From: Elysia marginata
Lineage: Eukaryota > Mollusca > Gastropoda > Plakobranchidae
Assembly (NCBI GenBank): GCA_019649035.1
Contig: BMAT01009038.1
Location: 272,803-293,891 of the forward strand
Length of the DNA stretch: 21,089 nt
Direction: 5' to 3'
Every line of letters starts with the position of its first letter. The stretch's first letter is position 1. Below are positions 1 through 8,997 of this stretch, piece after piece. The notes under the pieces were generated by a model, which saw only the letters and a program-made list of their open reading frames with translations, did not search any database and had not been told where the DNA came from. The translations under genes were made by a program, and so were the position numbers.

Positions 1-1229
1 AAACTGGGAGAAATCTAGCCTAAACTAATGCATGAATGCAACTGCAGTATCCTCGCCACCTATGCTTATTTGGTATCTAACTTTACGTTATGACCTCGCC
101 CACTTGGCAAAACCGCCCACTTTACACTGCTATAGCTTGTCTTGATTATACAAGCCTGCAAAACAGAGGCCCACATGTGTATGTTACCAGAACAGCAGTC
201 TCTGACCTAGTTTGGTGTCTTTGTAGTACTGCGTAGTACAAAGCCTAACCTGCAAGCTAAGTTTCATTGGCTGCAGAGCGACGGTCAGCAGGCGTGTTTG
301 CCTCGATGCCATCCTTACATCCCGGGCTAGCCTGCTGATTCGCTGGCAAAGCGCGTGATGTCATATAATTTTGCATAATACCTTGACCTAGGCCCAGTTT
401 CTATCAGTATCAGTATTGTACTATGATCGTTCGCTGCATTTGTTTGGTCCTACAGTTCACTGCGTTTGTTTTTATTCAGGCTTTTATTTAGTTGCGCTTT
501 TACAAGTATAATTTCTTTATTGTAAATATATTCATTTATATAATTCCATTCATTATCGTTACAATGCCAAAGTGATTGCTCTCAACAAGGAAAAACAAAT
601 CATATTTCTATATAATCTGAAAATAAATATGTTTGAAAACTTCAAAGCCGTTTTTCTCATAACTTGATTTTTTTGTACATAAAACCTATCTAGTTTTTTA
701 TTTCTCAATGGATTTACTCAAAACTTTGCATGAATCATCATTGGATATATACGCAGGGCTGTATGTATCGGATTTTGTATATCTTACATAGTTTTGGAAA
801 AATCGTTTGAATTTTTTTCAAATTTACCGGAAATTTGAGAAAGCTCAGAACTGAAAATTAGAAAAAAATTGTAAAAAATCAAGTATCATAGATATATCGA
901 AACCTGTGCATAGAACTCTTTGCATTGGCCTAAACTTCCTTTATGCCAATTTTTACTGAAATCCAAACAAAATTGAGGGAGGAGATACATTTTGAAATCC
1001 ACAGTTATTTGATATCATAAAATCCAAGATGGCGGCGTTACCATGGCAACATTATGAGTTTTTGCTTCACTACCATTATTTCCTCTAATTTGACCACGGT
1101 AAACCCAAAAATTAACATAAGAGCTCTCTAACTTTTGAAAAATGTAAAAATGGTCTCAGGTGCCGCCCCTCCCCTTAAGAGCATATATGTACTGGCATTT
1201 TGTATTTAGTTTATAATTTTTCTTTCCAG
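1..1229. other. POLG intron (part), no exon seen
   Basis: This stretch lies upstream of the POLG acceptor and is read as intron. Positions 1-420 are clearly richer in GC than the rest and contain an imperfect inverted repeat: 277-281 with 285-293 pair with 340-344 and 330-338. That suggests an old mobile element with no recognisable coding content. From about 641 it turns AT-rich and holds the dispersed repeat listed separately. Confidence 0.6.
641..1055 (+). repeat. Dispersed repeat, copy A (uninterrupted)
   Basis: This copy resembles 4789-5337 at both ends. The left end shares a TTTTTCTCATAA / TTCTCTCGTAA block and then ACATAAAACCTA. The right end shares AAGATGGCGGCG....GGCAAC / AAGATGACAGCA....AGCAAC. 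The middle aligns only loosely. Copy A is uninterrupted at the TA (687-688) where copy B carries a MITE. Family unknown; no coding content seen. Confidence 0.5.
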
Positions 1230-3436
1230 TCTGTGGCCTTCTTCAGTGCTATTGACATAGATACATGTTTGCGCAAGGAAGTGCACCTAGAATGCAAGAC
1301 TCCATCCAACCCACATGGAATGTATCAGGGCTATAATGTACCTCCTGGTTAGTCAGGTTTTCTTAAAGATTTATATTATGTTAGATAATGGATTTTATCT
1401 TTCTTTAAGTTATATAAATATAACTTGTAAGTTCAAAATTAGATTACTATTTTTGGTTAGTTCAAATGATTTTGCTTAAAACGCATTGCAAATTTACTGG
1501 AAAATCACACCTGCCATGAGAACAAATAAATGTTAAAAATTAGCTAGTTTTATCCTCATTGGAAGGCAGTTTGGAATTCTCACCAAAAAAAAATCATGTT
1601 AACTTTAATGCCAGTTTTGGACTCATAAGTTTAGAAATGGAGCAAAAATTAGAGTGAAGAGAAGTAGGCAGGTTAAACCCTTTAAATAGGAACAAACAGC
1701 AAACTCCTTGGCTCATTCAAAGTTAACTAAACTCTGATTTTTTTTTAATTTGACTTATTCAGAAACTAAATGTTAATCAGATATTTTCGCAACAATGACA
1801 GGTAAATATATAACCACTGGTCAAATTTTGATTTTCAGGGGAATTTCAATGGAGGTTCAAATTTAAAGTTTTATAGTTCTTTTTAACATTTAAAAGCACT
1901 AAAAGTGCTAATTCCAGATTAGAAAGTTTGGTTGATAAAGGATACAAAATCCCAATAAGCCCTTTTCCAATTACTCTGCACCTGACTTACTAAGACACTT
2001 AGTAAAATTTTAATATTTTTATTATGGTTGAGACCACATAACTCAAACCTGTATATTTCAAATTATTGCTATTTCTCTTTGTTTAAAAAAAAGACTAGAT
2101 CAGCCCAAAACTGATACATCAAAGTTGCACTTAGTTCCTGGGGGAGAGGGGGGGGGTATTCAAACATCCAGACTAAACTGTGTGTGCAGTGGGAATTTAA
2201 CTTTGGAATAAATAGAAGTCAAAATTTGTTCCCATGAAGTTTGAATTACGCCCACACGACTGTAAATATACAGAATATATTTAGTCCAAAATTTGGGGTC
2301 ATATTCAATGTGTTTTGGTTAAACAGCATTTTCATTGGAAAGATGTTCTTTTTTTAAACTACTTCTGATTAAGAAGATAACAATTTCAGCATATGTACAT
2401 GTATGGACAAAAGCAGTGGGCTCCAGGAGTCAAGAGAAAAAGTTTTGAGTGTGAAAAATTTGTAGGTTTCAGGCTATAAAGTAAGGCAGAGGTAGTGCAA
2501 AACTGAAAATTACCACACTGAAATAAACAATTCTTTAATGGTGTTTACATAAGCACGCTTCATGAGGATGTCTATACAGGGAAGTGCCTGGTCATTCAAA
2601 ACTTTTAAAAGCTGAGTCTACTGTTGATTGCCGTAGTGATCTTTCCCACCACCCTCACTCTCTTTCTCATTCTTGGCTCAAAGGCAAATTCCATAAGAAT
2701 TCTGATGCATCTTAGCTCATGCCTACCTAGATTGGTATTGTTGCTTTTGTTTAACCAAGTTAACTCAAGGTCTCGTGCAAACATGCACAAACTCTAGCAC
2801 TAGCCTACCAGTGGTGTCCACAGGTTAGCCATCTGGACTTTGCTACCCAGCTATCTACAATTAAGGGAGAGATAGATCACTGTGTAGACAATCTTGCTTC
2901 TTTCAGCTTTGTGTCTAGGCCTAGGCTAAACTTGGTGGTGTCATCAAAAAGTCATGATTTGATTGTACTTTTATACTAAATCTGCTTTCTGTCTTTAAGG
3001 TCAAAATCAAAGAAAATTAAGTAGAAAATATTTTGGTTTCAAGGCAGTGGCTTCTAAGACCATTTCAGTCTAGCGCAAGAAACTATAAAAAGACAAAGGA
3101 CTTTGCACTACACAGTGATTTTCTTTTAGTTCAATTAATTTTCCGGTTTAACCAGATTCTACTGTATATACTTAAGTGAACATATTTGCTTAGTAAGTAA
3201 GGTAGCAAGTTCTTAAAACACTTTTTTGTATATTTGCATGAAGCATTTTTTCAAAATATAAGATTGAATTACAACTGATTTTAAATGAAAAATTGACAGT
3301 GTTTGGTAATGGCCTTTACCCTTCAAAAGGAAATGTTTTTCTCTAACTCTCTCCATTATTTTTATTTATTCTAGGTGAGGCTCTAGATATTAAACAAGTT
3401 ATGGAGAAAACTGGAGGAGGCAAATTGAAGAAATGA
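1230..3436 (+). CDS. POLG: DNA polymerase gamma catalytic subunit, last two coding exons (partial)
   Basis: This is the 3' end of the gene for the catalytic subunit of the mitochondrial replicative DNA polymerase, a family A enzyme. The penultimate exon is 1230-1347, after the acceptor TTTCCAG; it encodes [20 protein letters not shown] and then a CKTPSNP block. It ends in phase 1 at donor GTTAGT. The last exon is 3375-3436, after acceptor TTATTCTAG; it reads [16 protein letters not shown] and ends in TGA at 3434-3436. Both blocks match the extreme C-terminus of animal POLG, where human has VAFFSAVDID, CLRKEV, KTPSNP and GEALDIYQI. These residues form the end of the polymerase domain, past the catalytic motifs, so active-site residues lie upstream of the window. 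The tail after GEALDI is a few residues shorter than in human. The intron between is 2027 bp. No earlier POLG exon was found in 1-1229. Confidence 0.95.
1348..3374 (+). other. Last intron of POLG
   Basis: This 2027-bp AT-rich intron runs from donor GTTAGT to acceptor TTCTAG. It contains a G-rich tract at 2140-2156 (five G, AGA, nine G), a TAGGCCTA palindrome at 2916-2923, and at about 3141-3164 a sequence ending in GATTCTACTG followed by TA. The last looks like a lone right end of a pogo-like transposon. No open frame in it looks like a gene. Confidence 0.75.
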
Positions 3437-3493
3437 TTAGATAAACATTTACTCTAAAAATCATGATGCATTTTAGTGTAAAACTGAAAACTC

Positions 3494-3499
3494 AATAAA
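3494..3499 (+). terminator. POLG poly(A) signal (AATAAA)
   Basis: A canonical AATAAA lies 58 bp after the POLG stop codon. It is followed by an A-rich stretch where cleavage near 3515-3525 is plausible, and by GT-rich sequence (TGTATGTATGT near 3565). This implies a very short 3' UTR of about 80 nt. The cleavage position is inferred. Confidence 0.8.
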
Positions 3500-3880
3500 G
3501 AGAACTGGAACAACAGAACAAAGTTATCAGCTGTATTATTCAATTTGTCAAAATCTATTTGTAAATGTATGTATGTCTCTTTATTATATACAACTCTAAG
3601 TCATTGGGTTGTTGTTGTTTTTTTTTTGCTGTCTCTTGTCAACCAAATATTACATAAGGCCTAACGCTTTAGTGAATTATTTTTTCATCTAAGTAACAAC
3701 TGTGTGTGTTTGATCATCACACCACAGCACATTATTATTTTTTTTTTCAGATTAAAGGTTTTTGCTTTAACTATTTTCTAAGTTTGCACACTTTGTGCTT
3801 TCTTTAAGTCATCAGTGCTAAATTGTTTTTTACACTTTTGTGTCTTTTTATTTTAAGGTCAACTTTTCTAGACTTTAAAT

Positions 3881-4117
3881 GTGACGCATCACGACGGTTC
3901 GGGGCACAAGGTACCTAAGGCTATTTTGATTTATAGCCAGATAAAGCAAGAAACCTGTTACCTAGACCTAATTTTTTTAATTGCATAAATAGTAAGTTTA
4001 TCATCTGAAATAAACTTGGTGTCAAAAAAAAATTTTAGAACGTGTAGTATACAGTGGTACCAATAACTCACAACACCCCAGATGTACCTTGTGCCCCAAA
4101 CCGTGGGGATGCATCAC
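3881..4117. mobile_element. 237-bp nonautonomous TIR element (MITE), unclassified
   Basis: The 34-bp ends 3881-3914 and 4084-4117 are inverted repeats agreeing at 30 of 34 positions by eye. The best-conserved part contains GGGGCACAAGGTAC. The direct tetranucleotide AAAT flanks it at 3877-3880 and 4118-4121, fitting a 4-bp target duplication. The interior is AT-rich with no frame of note. The ends do not match the pogo-type CAGT ends of its neighbours, so the superfamily is left open. RNA across it could fold into a long hairpin. Confidence 0.75.
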
Positions 4118-4788
4118 AAATGATAATTTTTTAGAACACGTAATTCTTTTATAACCATATATAAGCCATTTAAAAAAAAAAATAGAAGAAAACCTCTAGC
4201 TCAAATTCCACAGTTTTTATTCCAAAAAAAATACAAAGAAACAGTTGTCTGTTTCGCTACGCAAAGCCATCTTAACTGGGTTGTTTTTTCTCCACTTTTC
4301 TAGAGATAAATCACAATGAACCTCAATTTTTGAGACACCATAAATTAAAATAATACATGTATTACTCACAGTGTTGGAGTTCTTAAGACAAAGATAGATC
4401 TGGGTTAGGTTGTTCTGTTCTTTTTCTTTTCTTCATAAAAGAAACTTGTACACTTATATACAGTACATTGCTTTGAATGTGTGTTTGTGATCTGTTGTCT
4501 GTCTTGCTTCGGTTCATGTGTTCAAAAAATAAAAAATCAAGCATTGTTTACATGTATTTCAGCTTTCTAAAATTCTTCTTATCGATATTTTTTTCCATTT
4601 TGTCATTTATATTGCATCTTTTTCTTGTTAAGGGAGGGAACGGTACCTGTTTAGTGCAGAGTTATCAATATTAATAGGTTGTTTCAATTGTAGGTACACT
4701 TTTTTTACAGATATTTAAGTTAACCCATTTTACAACACAAATTGTCAATCAGCACATTAGCCTGACATTTTTCCTTTTATTTTTTTTA

Positions 4789-5337
4789 CTTAAATTGCGT
4801 TCTCTCGTAATATGATTTTTTCCCACACATAAAACCTACAGTGGAATTCTGATAAAGTCAACACCTCGGGACCGAAAAATGTGTTGACTTTAAGCAAGCG
4901 TTGACTTTAACATTACGAAGATGTAAAGAGATGCAAAATGGGACTGCAAAACAGAGTTTACTTTAAGCTAGAGTTTCCCTAAAAGGTGTTGACTTTAAGT
5001 GGATCCCACTGTATCTCCTTTATTCATTTTTTCTCAATTGTTTTGAAATTAGGTGTGTAGGTGCCTTTCTTTGTGGCAGATAAAAAATGTGGACTTTTTG
5101 CAATTTCCTGCCTTGTTTTAAAGAAATCCTGAGAAACGTTGGAAAATTTTACTTTTTTTTTTTCATTTTTTTTTCAAAAAAGCAAATATTGACATCTAAA
5201 GAAAACCAAATTTTTTCCTAAGGTGGACAGCTACTTTGAAGTGTTCAATGAAAACTGTGGGGCTAGGTAGATTTCGAAAATCATCAAATTTGACAATGAA
5301 AGTTGAAGATGACAGCAATCACGATAGCAACGATGAT
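4789..5337 (+). repeat. Dispersed repeat, copy B (split by a MITE)
   Basis: This is the second copy of the repeat at 641-1055, diverged but recognisable at both ends and around TGTTTTAAAGAAATC. It is split at its ACATAAAACCTA block by the element at 4839-5011. With that element removed the two copies have similar lengths, roughly 370-415 bp. Confidence 0.5.
4839..5011. mobile_element. pogo/Tigger-like MITE, 173 bp, TA target site
   Basis: The ends 4839-4866 and 4984-5011 are 28-bp inverted repeats (23 of 28 identical by eye). They start CAGTGGAAT / CAGTGGGAT and share TAAAGTCAACACCT. TA flanks both sides (4837-4838 and 5012-5013), the target preference of Tc1/mariner-pogo transposases. The subterminal CCTCGGGACCGAAAAATGTG and the repeated GTTGACTTTAA resemble pogo-type MITEs widespread in invertebrates. 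No transposase is encoded. Copy A of the host repeat gives the unoccupied site. Confidence 0.85.
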
Positions 5338-5552
5338 ACATACCAAAATTTCAATTTTACTGTTGGCATAAACAAAAATTAAAAAAAAAAAATTAATTCA
5401 GAACCTATTCCCCATTAAGGTTAACATAGCCATTGGGAATAAGAATAGACTTGAGTGCAAAATTATCATTCTTGCCCAAAACCAATTGGCTTCAACGAGG
5501 AAATGTTCCAAAAGGAACAATAAATTGTGCTTTAATTGCATTCCCGATTGTA

Positions 5553-5988
5553 CAGTCAAACTTGTCCTAGGCAACCATTGAAGATCAATAACGGTTCTGG
5601 TCCTGATACTTGTAAACCTGTAAACTGCAGTTCTTTTCATTTTTGTTTTTATGAAGCGAACAACTTTTCTTTCCGAGTTCGATTATACTTCATTAGCAAC
5701 AAATTATTACTGGTAAATAATTATTTCACTAGAGAATGTGAAGTCCATGGCAGATGGTGTCTAATCAATTCTTATCAGGTGAGCAGTCACATTGCAGAGG
5801 TTTTAAATTTTAAAAGAAAACGTAAAAAATATTGTGATTTAATTTTTAAAAGCTGCCCGCGATCGCGCTAGAAAGGTAGTCGCAATGGAGGAATTCAGAA
5901 CAGAAAAAAATGCAAAGGAGGTATAGAAAAGTGGTCGTCTACACAGTTGATCACCTTAGACAAGTGGTAGGCTTTGAAGGTTCAACTG
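5553..5988. mobile_element. Probable pogo-like TIR element, 436 bp
   Basis: The left end begins TA-CAGTCAAACTTGTC. The right end, read on the - strand, begins TA-CAGTTGAACCTTC. Both have flanking TA and a related inner block (GGCAACCATTG / GCCTACCACTTG). The ends are more diverged than in the 4839-5011 element, so the boundaries are less sure. The 111-codon open frame at 5536-5871 starts outside the left end and has no recognisable domain; it is not called as a gene. Confidence 0.55.
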
Positions 5989-6047
5989 TATTTATGTGTT
6001 CTTGGACATTAAGGTAAACATACCCACTGTATTTATGTGTTCTTGGA
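5985..6047 (+). repeat. 22-bp direct repeat, 41-bp period
   Basis: A perfect 22-bp word beginning ACTGTATTTATG occurs at 5985-6006 and again at 6026-6047, separated by 19 bp. The first copy overlaps the right end of the neighbouring TIR element (CTG at 5986-5988), so a local duplication after insertion is likely. Confidence 0.8.
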
Positions 6048-6273
6048 AAGTTTGTTGGCATATGAAATATCTATGTATTGTAGCTAATTAATTTTCTCAA
6101 GGTCGCATCATTTATTTTTAATGCATTCATCTTGGCTATTAATTATTCTAGAGCTATTACTACCATGTAAAAAAGTATCAGAAGCATTAAAATGATCAAG
6201 ATAGCCCTCATTGCAGGACTAACAGGTTAAGGAGGAATAAAATAAAAACAAAGGCAATTTAGTGCATTTAGTA

Positions 6274-6279
6274 TTTATT
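6274..6279 (-). terminator. PRRC1 distal poly(A) signal (AATAAA)
   Basis: On the - strand AATAAA reads from 6279 to 6274, with a T-rich downstream stretch (TTTGTTTTTATTTTATT near 6249-6233). It is the last good signal before the mobile-element-rich spacer, so it is proposed as the main end of the PRRC1 transcript, with cleavage near 6255. Confidence 0.55.
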
Positions 6280-7877
6280 TACTTACATCTTCAGCAAAAA
6301 GATAGAAGAGGACAGAAAAGCACCATATCCACATGATAACTTTGGATGCATTTGCAGAAATCATATTGGTATTGCTTGGCTTCTAACAATATTAACACAA
6401 AAATTTCACGCATGATTGCTTTTGCTAAAGCAAAATTAATTCAATGAAAAGTCTTCATAGTTGGAATTTAGTCCAAGCCTGCATCTAACTTAAAATATTG
6501 TGAAGGCTGAGAACAAAACAACCAAAGTTATAATTTTTTTTAATAATCACATTCATAGAGTTTCTTTAAACTTTGATACCAGTGACATCTCTCAGTGATA
6601 TTAATCTTCATACTGAAGAATCTAAAAATTGAGGAAACTACAAATTTTTTTAGGTGAAAATTGAAAATTATTTCTTAAGCACAGCAAAGCTTCAGAATTT
6701 TACAATTTTTTTCTTATACTCAAGATTCTCTATTCAGCTCATAATGGTAAAGACATCAAACGAACCTTTTTTTTCGAGGCTATTTCATCCAGTCTTTGAA
6801 TCCTTTCTCAGAAAATATAAATTACAATAGAAAGTTAAAGAAGAAGAAAAACATTTATCATGTTCCAAGAACCTTTTGCTATGCGCTGAACAGTAGCAGT
6901 AATAAAACCTTTACAAGATAAAGCAATTGTTATTTCTGCAAGACCATCAATTGAGTCCCAGTTTCATACACATTTCAAGATGTCTTGGATTAGCAGCTTG
7001 TGGGTAAAAAAAATGAAGCTTTAAAATAAGTCATACACATACTTATAGAAAACACCACATATGGATTCCATATATGTCAAACAAAGTACAAAAATCTGAA
7101 ATTAAAAAGCATCACCACTGTTTGTTGAGATTGTAAAACCTGACATTGTCTTATTGTGAGACAAACAATTCTGACAAGTTCAGGTGATCGCTCTTCCGTT
7201 GCGACAGAGTAAGAAAAAGAAATCATTCTTCTTCCTACCCCACTCCCTCCTTCCCTCCCAGTTGTAATATGTCTGTAAAATTAGCAAAGTAGGATAGTTC
7301 ATTTAAATGCATATGTGTGATATCAAAGCTTTCCACATAAGCCAGGACAAAAACAACTACACAACAAAAAAGGAAAAAAATATCAACTAAAGGAGTAAAA
7401 CATTACTTGCAATGAAATGTTGAAAGAGAAAAATATACAATAGTCCTTTGCGACATGCTGTTCCAAAAAAAAAAGCGGCTCTAAGATAAGAATCTCATAA
7501 ATCTCACAGATAAGATATGAAGCATTAATAGTATTCAAAAGCAATAACTTACTGGGAACTTGTCCAAATATGCAGTTTAAATCTAAAAATAAAAAGGCAT
7601 GGATCTCTGGAACAATTGATTTGAAGGTTAATCTACTATTTGTATTTTACATTTTCAGCCTCTGATCTGATCAGTTGAAGAAAGTGTAAATTTCATTATT
7701 TCCAGCAGATGACGAAGCTAAACTGTTTCATTCTCAGTCTTCAGGAGACAGATTTTAATACGACCCAGGCTTGGCAATGCTCTAACAAAATTTTTTTTCA
7801 GGTTGTTGAGTAACACCGCAAACTTAAAATAGCATCAAACAATGTGAGTACTTTGACAAGATAAGAGTTTATGCCAT

Positions 7878-7883
7878 TTTATT
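7878..7883 (-). terminator. Possible proximal PRRC1 poly(A) signal
   Basis: A second AATAAA on the - strand (7883 to 7878) lies about 1.1 kb after the PRRC1 stop, with GT-rich sequence (CTTGTC, TTGTTTGATG) downstream. Use of this site would give a shorter 3' UTR. This is only a motif call. Confidence 0.35.
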
Positions 7884-8997
7884 GACAGACCAAAAAGTCA
7901 TACTTAAGTTATAGGCTGAAGTGTTCTATTGTTTTTTTAGCTACTTTTTCACCGCGCAATGTGTGTCTTCATGCAAAAGTTCCATGCTTATGTTAATAGA
8001 TTTTTATGAAGTTTGTTAGAACAAAAAACAAACAAATGTAGTTCTGGGTTCCTTGTTAGCCCTTTGTGAAGCAGGTATTTTCAATCGCCATGACAGGGCT
8101 TTTTGGTCAAAGAGTGGGATTATTTGTAAATTTTCACATTGCTGAACTCCAATTAAAATATTGGATTTTAAATGACTGAGTTAAATGCCTCTTCTCTGCA
8201 GTGAAAATCATGAAGTACATTGTATGACTAAGTGTTGTGGGTAAAGGCAAAACCAGCTGATCTGAGGTTGTACTACATGTGTTGTGTCAGCATCTTAGCA
8301 TGAAAAATAGAACTTACAGCCCACATTATATGTCATGAAAGGGTCAAGGCCTAGTATTTCTTTGAAAATAAAAAATTCATTAAGACTGCATGCAATGTGT
8401 GCCTAATGTCCCAATGACATCACAATACTTATCACAAGATAGTAACAACTGTACAGTAACATTTTAAAAATTGTTAGGCCCTTCGTGCCAGCAATAGTTG
8501 ATGATTTTAAAAAATCAGTTTATAAATTCTGATGTCTATGATATACAAGTACCAATACAATCAAAAACCCACGAGAGGGAAGAACATGGTACATAAAATG
8601 TCTTATCAGTCAATGTTTCACACTGAATAGCATGAAGTAGGCCTGTTAAATTAACAAAGCAAAAGTATAACCACATGATCACTACCAAGATAACCATCTT
8701 CCCACATAACTATTTAGAAAAAAGGGATTGAGACATGCTTTATGCAAAGACCATTTCTCACTGTTCCTCAGAAAGAATGAAAAAAGCACTTATGGCCATA
8801 GCACACAGTAAAATCTCTTACAAGTCACAGTGCCCATAAAAAAAGATGAAAGCAAGCTTCCATGAATAGTCAAAGCCCTGTTAAATGTTTTTTTTTTAAT
8901 GTGAACTGTATTAAATTACATTTTCCCGCATCAGGTTAACACCTGATTTTAGTTATTTTTCATCATTCAAGAATGCATGCATGTGCAAATAATCTCA

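Larger units (their letters stand above)
3525..6254. other. Intergenic spacer between convergent POLG and PRRC1
   Basis: This is about 2.7 kb of AT-rich sequence between the inferred 3' ends of the two genes. It holds a 237-bp TIR element, a dispersed repeat copy with a nested pogo-like MITE, a second longer pogo-like element and a 22-bp direct repeat. Longer open frames at 4477-4674 and 5536-5871 have low-complexity or TE-derived translations and no recognisable protein match. Confidence 0.7.
6255..8997 (-). other. PRRC1 3' untranslated region (inferred)
   Basis: From the PRRC1 stop at 8998-9000 down to the distal poly(A) signal, no splice pair, coding frame or clear mobile element was recognised. 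It is read as a single long 3' UTR of about 2.7 kb. A tract of T on the + strand at about 8889-8898 and many short A runs are the only low-complexity features. The extent rests on the poly(A) motif alone. Confidence 0.5.

Noticed and set aside
2605..2790. 61-codon open frame on the - strand
   Set aside because: It is inside the last POLG intron, lacks any motif and has ordinary intronic composition.
3141..3164. GATTCTACTG-TA end resembling a pogo-like terminus
   Set aside because: No partner end was found upstream, so it is mentioned only as a possible fragment and not annotated as an element.
3735..3751. Pyrimidine tract plus CAG resembling a strong 3' splice site just after POLG
   Set aside because: No coding frame or donor follows, and it lies beyond the POLG poly(A) signal.
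4477..4674. 65-codon hydrophobic open frame
   Set aside because: Its Phe/Leu-rich translation follows from T-rich DNA in a spacer; no homology or gene context supports it.
5536..5871. 111-codon open frame on the + strand
   Set aside because: It starts beside, and then runs through, a pogo-like TIR element, has no recognisable domain, and its overlapping - strand frame (5398-5640) is equally long.
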